Assembly (NCBI RefSeq): GCF_000019165.1
Contig: NC_010337.2
Coordinates: 661,501 to 725,500 of the forward strand
Source: Heliomicrobium modesticaldum Ice1
Lineage (GTDB): Bacteria; Bacillota; Desulfitobacteriia; Heliobacteriales; Heliobacteriaceae
Reading direction: 5' to 3'
Length of the DNA: 64,000 nt
The first letter of the stretch is position 1; every line of letters begins with the position of its first letter. The notes below the pieces were generated by a model. The model searched no databases. It was not told where the DNA came from and saw nothing but the letters and a program-made list of their open reading frames with translations. Shown in pieces: positions 1 through 11,061 of the stretch. Position numbers and translations under genes: made by a program.

Positions 1-40
1 GATTCACTCTTGCGGCATACCCCTTCGATTGTCCCAGCAG

Positions 41-69
41 ATTGTATCTATCAAGGGATGCCAACTCAA
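41..69 (-). promoter_or_regulatory. Candidate sigma-A promoter for the gene beyond the left edge
   Basis: Reading the minus strand, TTGAGT (64-69) and TACAAT (41-46) are separated by 17 bp. It lies just downstream of pgk and points out of the window, so it would fire the next glycolytic gene (tpiA would be expected by family synteny, but it is not visible). Positions 1-121 contain no convincing gene. Confidence 0.35.
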
Positions 70-121
70 TCACCGGTTGAGGGCTCGATCAAGCCGGCTC
101 GATCCATCGCTGCCTCACTCG

Positions 122-1309
122 TCAAGACTTATCGCTTAAGGCCGCGACGCCGGGCAGTTCGCGCCCTTCCAGGAACTCCAGCGATGCGCCGCCCCCCGTG
201 GACACATGGGTCATCTGATCGGCCAAACCGGCTTTTTCCACGGCAGCCACAGAATCGCCGCCGCCGATGATCGACAGGCCCTGCACCTTGGCCATCGCCT
301 TGGCTACGCCCAGGGTGCCCCGGTCAAAGGGCGCTATCTCAAAGGCGCCCATCGGTCCGTTCCAGAGAACTGTCCGGGCTTTTGCCAAGGCCTGTTCAAA
401 GAGGGCGATGCTCTCAGGGCCGATGTCGAGGGCCGCCTTGTCAGCCGGAATGGCGTCGGCAGGGACGACGGCCGTGGGCACGCCGGCAGCCAGCGTCTCC
501 GCGACGACCACATCGACGGGCAGCAGGAAACGAACGCCGGAGGCCTTTGCCTTGTTCAACAGTTGTCGGGCTGTGTCGGCCTTGTCTTTTTCACAGAGCG
601 ATCTGCCCACTTCCCGCCCGAGGGCGTAGAAGAAGGTGTTGGCCATCCCGCCGCCGATGATCAGCGTGTCCACCTTGGTGAGGAGGTTGTCGATGACAGC
701 GATCTTATCGGCCACCTTGGCGCCGCCCATGATGGCCACAAAAGGACGCTCAGGCGATGCCAAGGCCTTGCCCATGATGGAGATCTCCTTGTCCATCAGG
801 AATCCGGCAACGGCAGGCAGGTAGGCGGCGACGCCGGCCGTAGAGGCGTGGGCGCGGTGGGCCGTGCCGAAGGCGTCATTCACGTAGACATCCGCCAGCG
901 CGGCCAGCTTGCGGGCAAAGGCAGGGTCGTTTTGCTCCTCTTCGAGGTAAAAACGGACATTCTCCAGCAAGACCACATCGCCGGCTTCCATCGCCCGGAC
1001 AGCAGCCTCCGTCTCAGGGCCGATGCAATCATCGAGCTTCTTCACGGGACGTCCGAGCAGTTCAGCCAGACGAATCCCGACGGCCGTCAGGCGGTACTTG
1101 TCGTTCACCTTCCCCTTGGGACGGCCAAAATGGGAGGCCAAGATCACCTTGGCCCCTTCTTGAATCAGATATTGAATGGTCGGGAGGGCGGCCCGGATGC
1201 GGGTGTCATCGGTGATCACACCAGCCTCGTTGACGGGAACATTGAAATCGACGCGCACGAGGACGCCTTTTCCCCGCACATCGATATCGCGCACAGTCTG
1301 TTTGTTCAA
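122..1309 (-). CDS. pgk: Phosphoglycerate kinase
   Basis: Transfers the acyl phosphate of 1,3-bisphosphoglycerate to ADP, the first ATP-yielding step of lower glycolysis, in the cytoplasm. The 395-residue product has the family's usual length. The N-terminal substrate motif RVDFNVP lies at residues 19-25, and the C-terminal nucleotide-domain motifs GGGDS and STGGGAS are intact. I choose the TTG at 1309: it has GGAGG 8 bases upstream and gives the family-typical start MNKQTVRD. An in-frame TTG at 1330 would add seven unusual residues and lose that ribosome site. The gene follows gap by 149 bp and is the last member visible of the rapZ-to-pgk minus-strand run. A GC-rich hairpin sits just before its ribosome site. 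Confidence 0.96.
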   Translation of the reverse strand: MNKQTVRDIDVRGKGVLVRVDFNVPVNEAGVITDDTRIRAALPTIQYLIQEGAKVILASHFGRPKGKVNDKYRLTAVGIRLAELLGRPVKKLDDCIGPETEAAVRAMEAGDVVLLENVRFYLEEEQNDPAFARKLAALADVYVNDAFGTAHRAHASTAGVAAYLPAVAGFLMDKEISIMGKALASPERPFVAIMGGAKVADKIAVIDNLLTKVDTLIIGGGMANTFFYALGREVGRSLCEKDKADTARQLLNKAKASGVRFLLPVDVVVAETLAAGVPTAVVPADAIPADKAALDIGPESIALFEQALAKARTVLWNGPMGAFEIAPFDRGTLGVAKAMAKVQGLSIIGGGDSVAAVEKAGLADQMTHVSTGGGASLEFLEGRELPGVAALSDKS

Positions 1310-1334
1310 CGCCCAAACCTCCACCGTCAATTTC

Positions 1335-1355
1335 CCGGCGGGGGCGCCCCGCCGG
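1335..1355 (-). repeat. Strong GC hairpin in the gap-pgk spacer
   Basis: Nine-base perfect arms (1335-1343 and 1347-1355, CCGGCGGGG type) enclose a 3-base loop. The hairpin ends about 25 bases before the pgk start and has no T-tract, so it is not a normal terminator. It could be an mRNA-stability or processing element that sets the gap:pgk expression ratio; that role is inference. A second smaller inverted repeat (GCCCG/CGGGC) lies near 1423-1438. Confidence 0.55.
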
Positions 1356-1458
1356 TTCGATCGATTTACGTTGCTTCGCTATCGGAACGGCGCCTCAAGA
1401 TCGCCTTCTTTGCTCGCAGCCGCCCGACGCCGGGCGGAACGAGGCCGCTTCGGGGCGA

Positions 1459-2466
<1,008 letters not shown>

Positions 2467-2626
2467 TCAATAAATCCCCCTTATTCCAAAGCAAAGTTCT
2501 CAGGTTGTACTACCCTTTTAGTCTATTCCACATTCGCTACTTAATTCCTTCCAGCACAATCTGACAACTGTCAACTTTAACCTTCGTGTAATGTCCTTTG
2601 CCGCCCTCCTTTGTCAAGGCCTGCTT

Positions 2627-3928
2627 TCACCGATACCGCCTGCGCTGCGCCGTCGGCGGGATGCCTAACTCCTCGCGGTATTTGGCCACTGTCCGCCGCG
2701 ATAGGGGAATGCCCTGTTCGTGCAGCGACTCGGCGATCTGCTGGTCACTCAGCGGATGATGTTTATCCTCCCCATCGATCAGTTGCCGGATCAGGGGCTT
2801 GATCGCGCCGGCCGTCGCCTTCTCCTCACCGGTGGCGGTGCGAACACCGCTGCCGAAGAAAAACTTCAGTTCAAAGATGCCCCTCGGCGTCTGGGCGTAT
2901 TTTCCCGCCACAGATCGGCTCACCGTCGACTCGTGAACGCCTGTCTTCAGGGCCACATCGCGCAGGGTCATCGGCTTTAAGCCCGCAAGCCCCTGCTCTA
3001 AAAAGGGGCGCTGCCGTTCGACGATGGCGCTGACGACCTTATGTAAGGTCAATCGGCGCTGTTCGATAGCGCGGATCAGCGAAAGGGCGGAATGGAGCCG
3101 CTCCTCCACATAGGCTTTTGCCTCCCCCGGCGCGCCTTCCTCGTTGAGGATGTGGCGGTAGGTCCGGTTGATGGTCAATCGGGGAAGGAGGCCGTCATTG
3201 ACAAGGACCAGATACTCCCCATCGATCTGTTCAATGATCACGTCGGGCAGGATCGGTCGGTTATCCCCCTCCCTGCCAAAGGGAGTGCCGGGTTTGGGTG
3301 CGAGCTCTTTGAGCCGGTCCACCATGGCCTGGACCTCGCCGACGGTCACCTTCAGCCGTTGAGCGATGCGGTGAAGGCGCCCGGCGGCCACATCGGGCAG
3401 GTGGTCCTCCAAGATCCGCTCCAGATGGGGCGTCAACTTCCCCTGCCGGCAAAGCTGGATGCGCAAGCATTCCGCAAGGTCGCGGGCGCCCACCCCCGGC
3501 GGGTCGAAAGACTGGATCGTCGCCAACACCTCGCCGACGATCTCCTCGCCGACGCCCGTCGCCGCCGCAATCTCAGCAGGGTCGCTGCGCAGGTAGCCTT
3601 TGTCGTCAATATTGCCGATGATGTACCGGCCGACAGAGCGGCGCAAGCCGTCGGACAAGGCGAGACCCAGTTGCAATTCCAGGTGTTCCTGCAGGGTCGG
3701 CCCTTCTGCCTGTATCTCCCGCCCAAAGGGAGACTCCCTTCGCTCGGCCATCTCCCGCTCCCGGGGGGGATCCGGGGACTCCAGCAAGGGGTTTTGAACC
3801 AGCTCCCTTCCTATGAAGAGGGATAATTCCAGGGTGTTCATCTGCAGGATAGCGAGCGCTTGACGCAGTTCGGGCGTCATGACCAACCTTTGCGACTGTT
3901 CGATCTGTTGTCCCAATCCGACTTGCAT
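2627..3928 (-). CDS. rpoN: RNA polymerase sigma-54 factor
   Basis: Alternative sigma factor that recognises -24/-12 promoters and needs an AAA+ activator to open DNA. The 433-residue protein is slightly short for the family but complete. It has the Gln/Leu-rich region I (QRLVMTPELRQALAILQ) at the N-terminus, the core-binding and helix-turn-helix regions in the middle, and the diagnostic RpoN box RRTVAKYR at residues 411-418. The ATG at 3928 has a GGGGGGTGAT ribosome site. It lies 43 bp behind an acyltransferase gene and 160 bp ahead of gap, an unusual position for rpoN. A matching activator (24030-25580) and a -24/-12 promoter (25700-25715) occur in the same window. Confidence 0.95.
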   Translation of the reverse strand: MQVGLGQQIEQSQRLVMTPELRQALAILQMNTLELSLFIGRELVQNPLLESPDPPREREMAERRESPFGREIQAEGPTLQEHLELQLGLALSDGLRRSVGRYIIGNIDDKGYLRSDPAEIAAATGVGEEIVGEVLATIQSFDPPGVGARDLAECLRIQLCRQGKLTPHLERILEDHLPDVAAGRLHRIAQRLKVTVGEVQAMVDRLKELAPKPGTPFGREGDNRPILPDVIIEQIDGEYLVLVNDGLLPRLTINRTYRHILNEEGAPGEAKAYVEERLHSALSLIRAIEQRRLTLHKVVSAIVERQRPFLEQGLAGLKPMTLRDVALKTGVHESTVSRSVAGKYAQTPRGIFELKFFFGSGVRTATGEEKATAGAIKPLIRQLIDGEDKHHPLSDQQIAESLHEQGIPLSRRTVAKYREELGIPPTAQRRRYR

Positions 3929-3971
3929 CGGCCATCACCCCCCGGTGCTGTCTATGCCTGTTGCCTCGCCC

Positions 3972-4475
3972 TCACTCCGGGAGTGTCGGGTAGGCGGGCT
4001 GGCGGATCACCCGAGCGGGAACGCCGGCCACGAAGGTGTTGGGCGGCACGTCGGCCGTCACGACGGCGCCGGCGGCCACGATGGCATAGTCGCCGATGGA
4101 CACGCCCGGGAGGATGGTGCTGTTGGCGCCGATGACCACCCCGTCGCCGATGCGCACCTCGCCCAGGCGGTACTCCCGCAGCAGGTACTCATGGGCCAGG
4201 ATGGTCGTATTATAGCCGATCACGCAGTCGTTGCCGATGGTGATCAACTCCGGGTGGAGGATATCCATCATCACCATGAAAGCCACCGAGGCGTCCTTGC
4301 CCACGCGCATGCCCAGCAAGCGGTAGAGCCGGTTCTTCCACTCCAAAAAGGGGACATAGCGGGCCAGCAGGATGATCAAGACATTGCGAAAGACCCGCCA
4401 GAAGGGAACATGGCTGTATACATGCCGGAGGGAGTTCTTGCCATGCACGGGATAGGCGACGGTGCGGCGAGCCAC
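3972..4475 (-). CDS. Left-handed beta-helix acyltransferase
   Basis: A 167-residue protein of the hexapeptide-repeat acyltransferase superfamily, which use acetyl-CoA or similar donors and work as trimers. Residues about 75-155 show the repeating pattern of the left-handed beta helix ([43 protein letters not shown]), ending in the common [10 protein letters not shown] cap. A hydrophobic stretch ([15 protein letters not shown], about residues 28-42) may associate with the membrane. The acceptor substrate cannot be told from sequence; a sugar or envelope precursor is plausible. The GTG start at 4475 follows GGGAGGATTGAGCC, and the ribosome site overlaps the whiA stop, so the two are translationally coupled. 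Confidence 0.8.
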   Translation of the reverse strand: MARRTVAYPVHGKNSLRHVYSHVPFWRVFRNVLIILLARYVPFLEWKNRLYRLLGMRVGKDASVAFMVMMDILHPELITIGNDCVIGYNTTILAHEYLLREYRLGEVRIGDGVVIGANSTILPGVSIGDYAIVAAGAVVTADVPPNTFVAGVPARVIRQPAYPTLPE

Positions 4476-4478
4476 GGC

Positions 4479-5438
4479 TCAATCCTCCCTCGGCACGCCG
4501 CCCTGCCGGGAAAAGGCCTCGGCCAGGCTCTCCAGCCTGCGCAGGCGGTGGTTGACGCCTGATTTGCCTACAGGCGGGTTGAGCATCTGGCCCAGTTCCT
4601 TCAAGCTGGCGTCCGGATACTGGAGGCGCAGTTCGGCGACTTCCCGCAGCTGGGACGGCAGATTGGCGAAGCCGATGCGGTTTTGCACAAACCGGATCAT
4701 CTCCGTCTGCCGCAAGGCGGCGTCGACAGTCTTGTTCAAGTTGGCTGTTTCACAGTTGACGAGGCGGTTGACCTGGTTGCGCATCCCTTTGACGATGCGC
4801 ACATTTTCGAAGTTGAGCAGCGCCGAATGGGCGCCGATGATGCTCAGCATCTCTACGATCTGTTCGCTCTCCTTCAGGTAGACGATGAACCATCCCTTGC
4901 GCTGGCTCACTTTAGCCGTTAAGCCAAACCGGTGCAGCAGTTCCGAGAGGATCCGGGCATGGGTCTCGTCATTGGTGATGATCTCCAGGTGGTAGGTTCC
5001 CTCTGGGCTGTTGACGGAACCGCCGCCGAGGAAAGCCCCGCGCAGGTAGGCGCGCCGGCAACACTGCCGTTTGAGCAGTTCCGATGGGGGCTCGAAGGAA
5101 AAACCGCCTTGGCTGTCGGTGATGCCCATTTCCTGAAGGACATCCCTGCCGCCGATGCGCGCCGGCAGGGAGATGACGTAGACGTTGCTCTTTTTCAACC
5201 GTCGCTTTCGGCGGACGAGGATCTGCGTCTGTACACCGAAGACGGCTTTGATCAGGCGGAAGATCTTGCGGGCCGAGCTGGCGCTCTCGGTGGAGACCGT
5301 CAGGGAAAGGCCCTGTTCGCCGCTGATCTGCAAGGAGCCGTCCATCCGAAAAAGCGCCGCCAATTCCGCCAGTTGGCAACAGCGGCGGCGTGGTTGGATC
5401 CGGGCCAGTTCTTCCTTCGTTTCTACAGAAAAAGACAT
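4479..5438 (-). CDS. whiA: DNA-binding protein WhiA
   Basis: WhiA joins a LAGLIDADG homing-endonuclease-like N-terminal domain to a C-terminal helix-turn-helix. In Actinobacteria it controls sporulation septation and in Bacillus it affects cell division and chromosome segregation. The product is 319 residues and starts [14 protein letters not shown], the canonical beginning. The C-terminal half shows the conserved [11 protein letters not shown] region and the HTH ending in [12 protein letters not shown]. The ATG at 5438 follows AGGAGTGGGTGGAAG; the reading frame is open 48 codons further upstream, but that part overlaps yvcK and has no family similarity. It sits 22 bp behind yvcK in the usual rapZ-yvcK-whiA order. 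Confidence 0.95.
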   Translation of the reverse strand: MSFSVETKEELARIQPRRRCCQLAELAALFRMDGSLQISGEQGLSLTVSTESASSARKIFRLIKAVFGVQTQILVRRKRRLKKSNVYVISLPARIGGRDVLQEMGITDSQGGFSFEPPSELLKRQCCRRAYLRGAFLGGGSVNSPEGTYHLEIITNDETHARILSELLHRFGLTAKVSQRKGWFIVYLKESEQIVEMLSIIGAHSALLNFENVRIVKGMRNQVNRLVNCETANLNKTVDAALRQTEMIRFVQNRIGFANLPSQLREVAELRLQYPDASLKELGQMLNPPVGKSGVNHRLRRLESLAEAFSRQGGVPRED

Positions 5439-5460
5439 GTTGCTTCCACCCACTCCTGCG

Positions 5461-6834
5461 CTAGCCTTCCACACGGTTTTGCCATGACCGGTGCAGGGGC
5501 GACCGGGCCAGCTTGCGTCGATACAGTAAGCGATCCACGATCCCCACCCGGCGCTGCCGTTCCTTCGCCCGAAACACCACATTCATGATCGCCAGGGCCA
5601 GCCGCGCCGGGTCATGGCGAACAAAGTTCTCCTTATTGATGAGACGGGCGCGGATGACCTTGCAGCCCTGCTTTTCCAGATACTTACTGTCGATGATGAC
5701 AGGCTTTTGGTTTTTTTCTTCGTATTTGCGAAGGAGCGCCTTCGAGATCGGCTCGGTGTTGACGATGATGGCATCGACCAGTTTTCCGCCACAATGGCGA
5801 TGGATCGCCGCCACGTGACGGGAGGCGGTATAGCCGTCTGTCTCCCCCGGCTGGGTCATCACATTGCAGACATAGATCTTCGGCGCTCCTGTCCTGCGCA
5901 AGGCCTGGACGATGCCATCTACAAGCAGGTTGGGAATGACACTGGTAAAAAGGCTGCCCGGGCCGAGGATGATCGCGTCAGCCTCATCGATCGCCTGCAG
6001 TGTCTGCGGCAGCGGTTCACAATTGGGAGGATCCAGGTATACACGGCGAATCCCCTCTCCATCTGCCGTGATGGCCGTTTCCCCACGCAGGTGGGTGCCG
6101 TCAAGCCTTTCGGCGCAGAGGACGACATTGTGCAGCGTCGACGGCAGGACACGGCCGCGGATAGCCAGGATGCGGCTCATCAGATCGACAGCCTTCTCAA
6201 AGCCGCCAGCCGTCTGAGCTGCTCCGGCGAGCAACAGGTTGCCCAGGTTGTGTCCGGTCAACCCGTCCCCCTGGACGAAGCGGTAGTTGAGCACGCGGTC
6301 CATGTCAGATTCCGTATCGGCCAGGGCGACGAGACAGTTGCGGATATCGCCGGGGGCGACCATGCCCAGTTCATCGCGCAACCGTCCCGAACTGCCGCCG
6401 TCGTCGGAAACGGTGACAATGGCCGTCAGGTTCGACGTGTACTCCTTCAAGCCGCGCAACAGCACCGAGAGCCCTGTCCCGCCGCCGATGACGACGATCT
6501 TCGGCCCCCGTTCCAGCGAGCGGCGGCGGTAGAGCACCTCCACCAGCCGGGCGTCCATCTCCGGCGCCAGCACCTCAAAGATGGAGCGGACCATGGCCAT
6601 AAAGCCGTAGATGTGCAGGAAAAGCCCGATCAGGAAAATCAAGGCCCCCAGACCAGCCATCGTCCGATAATCGTAGGCGCGGGACAACTGGCGCAGGCTG
6701 TTTTCCAAGTATCCGAAAAACTCGCCGTCAAAAAACAGCGAGACGCTCGTCCCCGTCAAGATCAGCCCGAAAAAGGAGAGCGCCATCCAGCGCTTCACCT
6801 TTAGTCCGGGGTAGAACCACATGAGCCACTTCAC
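5461..6834 (-). CDS. yvcK: YvcK/CofD-family gluconeogenesis factor with membrane anchor
   Basis: YvcK binds UDP-sugars and is needed for growth on gluconeogenic carbon sources and for normal cell shape in Bacillus. The 457-residue protein carries the family fold from about residue 110: [21 protein letters not shown], and [12 protein letters not shown]. Unlike the 317-residue Bacillus protein, it has an N-terminal extension of about 100 residues with two hydrophobic segments (roughly 17-35 and 60-82), so it is probably membrane-anchored. Similar long forms are known in other Firmicutes. The gene overlaps rapZ by 4 bp (ATGA), a sign of translational coupling. Confidence 0.93.
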   Translation of the reverse strand: MKWLMWFYPGLKVKRWMALSFFGLILTGTSVSLFFDGEFFGYLENSLRQLSRAYDYRTMAGLGALIFLIGLFLHIYGFMAMVRSIFEVLAPEMDARLVEVLYRRRSLERGPKIVVIGGGTGLSVLLRGLKEYTSNLTAIVTVSDDGGSSGRLRDELGMVAPGDIRNCLVALADTESDMDRVLNYRFVQGDGLTGHNLGNLLLAGAAQTAGGFEKAVDLMSRILAIRGRVLPSTLHNVVLCAERLDGTHLRGETAITADGEGIRRVYLDPPNCEPLPQTLQAIDEADAIILGPGSLFTSVIPNLLVDGIVQALRRTGAPKIYVCNVMTQPGETDGYTASRHVAAIHRHCGGKLVDAIIVNTEPISKALLRKYEEKNQKPVIIDSKYLEKQGCKVIRARLINKENFVRHDPARLALAIMNVVFRAKERQRRVGIVDRLLYRRKLARSPLHRSWQNRVEG

Positions 6835-7736
6835 GCGCTCTCGCCGCCTCCTCGGTCTTTGTCGATATCCCTGTGTTTGACGGTGATGGCGTAGTCCTCA
6901 TCGACCAGCGCCGCCGCCAGACGATTGGCTAAGGTGACCGAGCGGTGTTTTCCGCCGGTACAGCCGATACCGACGACCAGGTGGCTTTTGCCCTCCTTGG
7001 TGTAATGTGGCAGCAGAAAACGCAGCAGCGAGTAGTACTTGCGCATAAAGACCTTGGTCGTCGGCGACGAAAGCACGTACTCCTGAACCGGTTCATCGTT
7101 GCCGGTCAGGTTGCGCAACGCCGGCTCATAGAAAGGATTCGGCAAAAAGCGCACATCCATCAGCAGATCGGCGTCGCGAGGTGTGCCGTACTTGTATCCG
7201 AAGGAGACGATGGTGATCCGCAACTGAGAATGGCGGGCATCCTTGCCGAAGAGCTCGAAGACCTGATTCTTCAATTGCCGGGCCGAGAGGTCTGACGTGT
7301 CGATCACCTTGTCGGCCCGCCCCCGCAGGTCAGCCAGCATCTGCCGCTCCAGCTGGATGCTGTCGAAGATGCGGGCGTCACCGGAGAGGGGGTGGCGACG
7401 GCGCGATTCCTTGTAGCGGCGGATGAGCACCTCGTCGGAAGCCTCCAGAAAGAGGATCTCGCACCGGATCCCCTGGGCGCCGAGCTGGTGCAGGCCATCG
7501 CTCAAGGAATCGAAAAACTCGCCGCCCCGGATGTCGATGACCAGGGCGATCTTGTTGATCTTGCCCTTCGAGTGGACAATCAGCTCACCGAACTTGGGCA
7601 GCAGGTTGGGGGGCAGGTTGTCTACGCAAAAAAAGCCGAGATCCTCCAAGGCGCGGATGGCCTGTGACTTGCCGGCGCCGGAGAGACCGGTGATGATGAC
7701 CATCTGAATGGCGGACTTATCGAATCCCTTCTCCAT
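6831..7736 (-). CDS. rapZ: RNase adapter protein RapZ (nucleotide-binding YvcJ)
   Basis: A P-loop ATPase/GTPase. In Enterobacteria RapZ controls amino-sugar synthesis by guiding small RNAs to RNase E; in Bacillus YvcJ affects competence and carbon metabolism. The 301-residue product has Walker A GLSGAGKS at residues 17-24, a DIRG motif near residue 70, and the C-terminal signature GCTGGKHRSV. Length and motif order match the family. The ATG at 7736 follows AGGGGG. It is the first gene of the rapZ-yvcK-whiA-acyltransferase-rpoN-gap-pgk run, and a promoter-like sequence lies 57 bp upstream. Confidence 0.96.
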   Translation of the reverse strand: MEKGFDKSAIQMVIITGLSGAGKSQAIRALEDLGFFCVDNLPPNLLPKFGELIVHSKGKINKIALVIDIRGGEFFDSLSDGLHQLGAQGIRCEILFLEASDEVLIRRYKESRRRHPLSGDARIFDSIQLERQMLADLRGRADKVIDTSDLSARQLKNQVFELFGKDARHSQLRITIVSFGYKYGTPRDADLLMDVRFLPNPFYEPALRNLTGNDEPVQEYVLSSPTTKVFMRKYYSLLRFLLPHYTKEGKSHLVVGIGCTGGKHRSVTLANRLAAALVDEDYAITVKHRDIDKDRGGGESA

Positions 7737-7792
7737 GGCGACCCCCTACATTTCGCGCGGATCTGGCGCTGTGTTTTGGATTGCTACAAGTA

Positions 7793-7801
7793 ATTGTATC
7801 A
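7793..7801 (-). promoter_or_regulatory. Extended -10 promoter of the rapZ operon
   Basis: On the minus strand the sequence TGATACAAT is an extended -10 (TGn plus TACAAT). No good -35 hexamer is seen at 17 bp, which fits the extended type. It would start transcripts about 50 bases before rapZ and could serve the whole seven-gene run. Confidence 0.5.
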
Positions 7802-7860
7802 CACATCACCGCGCAAGGTTCACCGCTCTTCTGAGCAGACGGCGGCCGGGGGGCGCCTGT

Positions 7861-9357
7861 TCATCTCCCGTACAGTTTCGTCAAATAGGCCAGTTTGGAG
7901 ACGGTTGATTCCGGCAGTTGATCCCACTGGAAGCGCCAGAGCCAGTTCCCTTCCGGGCTGCCGGGATAATTCATCCGATGCTCCGTCCCAAGGCCCAGCA
8001 CGTCCTGCATGGGGACGATGAACGCGTCCGCCACAGAGGCCAGGCCGAGGCGGATGAAATCCCAGACGATGTCGCTGCCGTCGACGTTCATGTATTCCAA
8101 GGCCTTTTTCCGATCCTCCGGCGAAGCCGATTGAAACCAGCCCAAGGTCGTGTCATTGTCATGGGTGCCCGTATAGACGACACAGTGCTGACGGTAGCGA
8201 TAGGGAATGAAGTCGTTCCCATGTTCATCGCCCGAGTCAAAGGCGAACTGCAGCAGCTTGATCCCCGGAAAACCGAACTGCTCCCGCAGCTCGATCACCT
8301 CGTCGGTGATCAGCCCCAGGTCTTCGACGATGATGGGGAGGTCGCCAAGGGCCGCTTCCAAGGCCGTGAAGAGGTCAGCGCCCGGCCCCTTGCGCCAGCG
8401 CCCCTTTTTTGCCGTCTCTTCCCCGTAAGGGATGGCGTAATAGGACGCAAAGCCGCGGAAATGATCGATGCGCACAATGTCGACAAGGCTCAAGGCGTGA
8501 CGGAGGCGGCGGATCCACCAGGCGTAGCCTGTCTGTTCGATCCGCTCCCAGTCATAGACGGGATTGCCCCACAGCTGGCCATTTTCATTGAAGTAATCGG
8601 GCGGCACACCGCCCACCTCCCGGGGCCGGAAACGCTCATCGAGCTGGAAGATGTCCCGCTGCCCCCACGTGTCGGCGCTGTCCATAGCCACATAGATGGG
8701 CAGGTCGCCGATGATGCGGATCCCTCGGCGGTTGGCGTACTGGCGGATCTGGCGCCACTGCCGGAAAAAGAGATACTGGACGAAGCGGTGAAAATCGATC
8801 TCCTTCGCCTGCTCTCGGCGGAAGCGGGCGAGCGCCTCGGCCTCGGGACGGGCGTATTCAGCCGGCCAGTCAAGCCAGGACTGTTCGCCAAAGCGCCCTT
8901 TCAGCGCCCGGTAGAGGGCGTATGCTTCCAGCCAGTCCCGCTGCGCTTCGCAGAACCGGTGGAACTCCGTTGAGTCACAGGCGAGGCGGAGAAACCGTTC
9001 ATAAGCCTTGCGGAGAAAGCGCTCGCTCTCCCCTTCAGCCCGTTCAAAATCAGCCTTCTGCGGCGATGACGGCGATTCCGGCGGAAGGTCGTCCTTTTCC
9101 AGCAGCCCTTCTTCCAAGAGCAGCTCCGGGCTGATCAGGAGGGGGTTGCCGGCGAAGGCGGAAAGGGCGGAATAGGGGGAATGGCCGAAGCCGGTCGGTC
9201 CCAGCGGCAGCACCTGCCAGAGCGACTGGCCCGATGCCTCCAGGAAATCGACGAATCGACGCGCCTCCCAGCCGAGCGTGCCCGAGCCGTGGCGGCCGGG
9301 CAGCGAGGTCGGGTGCAGGAGCACCCCGCTGGAACGTCGGGGAAACAGGGTGCTCAT
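7861..9357 (-). CDS. malQ: 4-alpha-glucanotransferase (amylomaltase)
   Basis: Moves alpha-1,4-glucan segments between maltodextrins and releases glucose, in cytoplasmic starch, glycogen or maltodextrin use. The 498-residue GH77 protein starts MSTLFPRRSSGVLLHPTSLPG. It shows the nucleophile region DIVRIDHFRGF, the acid/base region IVEDLG and the stabilising TGTHDNDT. The ATG at 9357 follows AGGGAAAAAGG and overlaps the stop of the upstream amylase gene by 4 bp. Longer readings upstream would run through that gene and lack similarity. The pair forms a two-gene alpha-glucan unit. Confidence 0.95.
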   Translation of the reverse strand: MSTLFPRRSSGVLLHPTSLPGRHGSGTLGWEARRFVDFLEASGQSLWQVLPLGPTGFGHSPYSALSAFAGNPLLISPELLLEEGLLEKDDLPPESPSSPQKADFERAEGESERFLRKAYERFLRLACDSTEFHRFCEAQRDWLEAYALYRALKGRFGEQSWLDWPAEYARPEAEALARFRREQAKEIDFHRFVQYLFFRQWRQIRQYANRRGIRIIGDLPIYVAMDSADTWGQRDIFQLDERFRPREVGGVPPDYFNENGQLWGNPVYDWERIEQTGYAWWIRRLRHALSLVDIVRIDHFRGFASYYAIPYGEETAKKGRWRKGPGADLFTALEAALGDLPIIVEDLGLITDEVIELREQFGFPGIKLLQFAFDSGDEHGNDFIPYRYRQHCVVYTGTHDNDTTLGWFQSASPEDRKKALEYMNVDGSDIVWDFIRLGLASVADAFIVPMQDVLGLGTEHRMNYPGSPEGNWLWRFQWDQLPESTVSKLAYLTKLYGR

Positions 9358-10883
9358 CCTTTTTCCCTCATTTCTAAAATCAGCGATTGCAATGGCCGCA
9401 AATAGACGGCCACCCTCCGGTCTTGCACCGGATAAGGCGCTATCGGGATCGGCGGCCCTTCCGCAAGGAGGTCGACCAGTTCGCCGCCGCCGGCGGCGCA
9501 AGCCTGCAAAACCTCCGGCGGCAATTCCCATTCCACCCATTCCCCCGGCGGCTCGGCGTTAAAGTTGATGATCACGATGGCCATCGCCTCCCCCTCCCGC
9601 CTGAGGAAGGCCGTCACCTTCCGGCTGCTGACAGGGAGGAAGCGGATCTCATCGCTGTGAAGGAAGCCTTTGGCGCTGCGGATGGCCAGGACATGGCGGT
9701 ACCAAGACTCGAGGGAGGCGTTGGCCGAAAAGTCGATGGGCGAAAAGGTCGCTTCAAAGTTGCCTTCAAAAAGGGGCGGTCGGATCGAGGCGCCGTTCTC
9801 CTGCCCGGCGTAGAGCATGGGTACCCCCGGCAGGGTCAAGGCCAGGAGCACAGGCGGCTTAGCGCGTTCGATCCCGCCATAGGTGACGACGGTGCGCGGC
9901 TCGTCATGGTTTTCCGTGTAGCGCACCATCCGGTGCCCCGGCAGGTAACGGCTGTTCTCCCACTCGATCTTGTTGCGAATATATTGCACCTCATAATAAG
10001 GGTCGTTGTGCCGAACATCTTTATGCAAGCTTTTCAGCTGATTGTAGAGTTCGAAGGCATAGATGCCGTCGAATCCGGCGGCCAACAGCTCGGCCATTCG
10101 TTCATAGGCCTCGGCGATGAAGACGACATCCGCCTTGATCGCTTTGACGCGCGGGATCGTCTCGCGCCAAAAGTCGAGCGGCACCCAGTGGGCAAAATCG
10201 CAGCGGTAGCCGTCAATATCGAACTCGCGGACCCAGTGCTCCAGGACGCCGGCCATGAACTGCCACAGGGCCCGACGGTTCTCGTCGTGGCCATAGACGA
10301 GCCGGTGGGCGTTCGGTTTTCCCTCGACCGGGATCCCGTAATTCAGATCGGCCGTGTCCCACCAGTCCGGCGAGGGCGCAAGGGGACGCGAATCGTCATC
10401 CCACAAAAACCACTCAGGATGATAGCCGCCTTTTTCGGGGGGGTTGGCAGGATCGAGGAGGACATTGTCAGGGGCGCAGTGATTGCCCACGAAATCGAGA
10501 AGCACCCGCAAGCCGTTGCCATGAGCTTCTCTCACCAGTTCACGGAACTGTTGCCGGGCAGCTTCGGCCAATGCAGCCTCGCTCCGCAGTCCCCTTGCGC
10601 TGTCCCTGCTCCCATCACAGCCCTTCCCTTCCCATTCCGCCAGTTCCGGCGCGACAGCCAGGTAATCGCGAACCGCATAGGGAGAGCCGGAAAGGCCTTT
10701 GCGGTATTTCTGCGTGATCGGGTGAATGGGCAGCAGGTACAAGGTGTTGACGCCGAGCGATTTGATCCGCGGCAAATCTCGTTGAATGTCGCGCAGCGTG
10801 CCGAAGCGCCGATCCGTCATCCCATAGACCCTCGGGTAGATCTGATAGATGATGGCAGATGTGAACCATTTGGGCCTTCCCAT
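9354..10883 (-). CDS. GH13-family alpha-amylase / alpha-glucosidase
   Basis: Glycoside hydrolase family 13 (beta/alpha)8 barrel, 509 residues. The four classic regions are visible: DFVGNHCAPD (region I), GYRCDFAHW with the nucleophile Asp (II), FIAEAYE with the acid/base Glu (III), and YTENHDEPR (IV). There is no signal peptide, so it is probably cytoplasmic and acts on imported maltodextrin or stored glycogen. The ATG at 10883 has AAGGAG 9 bases upstream. The frame stays open upstream to 11078, but that stretch is only a translated 44-bp tandem repeat. It overlaps malQ by 4 bp. Exact specificity (alpha-amylase, neopullulanase-like or other) cannot be decided here. Confidence 0.9.
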   Translation of the reverse strand: MGRPKWFTSAIIYQIYPRVYGMTDRRFGTLRDIQRDLPRIKSLGVNTLYLLPIHPITQKYRKGLSGSPYAVRDYLAVAPELAEWEGKGCDGSRDSARGLRSEAALAEAARQQFRELVREAHGNGLRVLLDFVGNHCAPDNVLLDPANPPEKGGYHPEWFLWDDDSRPLAPSPDWWDTADLNYGIPVEGKPNAHRLVYGHDENRRALWQFMAGVLEHWVREFDIDGYRCDFAHWVPLDFWRETIPRVKAIKADVVFIAEAYERMAELLAAGFDGIYAFELYNQLKSLHKDVRHNDPYYEVQYIRNKIEWENSRYLPGHRMVRYTENHDEPRTVVTYGGIERAKPPVLLALTLPGVPMLYAGQENGASIRPPLFEGNFEATFSPIDFSANASLESWYRHVLAIRSAKGFLHSDEIRFLPVSSRKVTAFLRREGEAMAIVIINFNAEPPGEWVEWELPPEVLQACAAGGGELVDLLAEGPPIPIAPYPVQDRRVAVYLRPLQSLILEMREKG

Positions 10884-10928
10884 GGGATCACACTCCTTGT
10901 CTGTTATCTTCGACCAGATTCCAGCAAT

Positions 10929-11061
10929 ATCCTTCCCAATCCTATGAATCGATTCCGCCGGAGAAAGAGAAAAATCCTTCCCACTCCATGGATCGATTCC
11001 GCCGGAGAAAGAGAAAAATCCTTCCCACTCCATGGATCGATTCCGCCGGAGAAAGAGAAAA
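10929..11061. repeat. Three tandem copies of a 44-45 bp unit
   Basis: Copies begin at 10929, 10974 and 11018. The second and third are nearly identical; the first differs at a few bases. The unit includes ATCGATTCCGCCGGAGAAAG. It lies between the amylase gene and the terminator of the YvlD-like gene, in the amylase leader. Its function is unknown; it could be a regulator-binding array or simple slippage. Confidence 0.9.
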
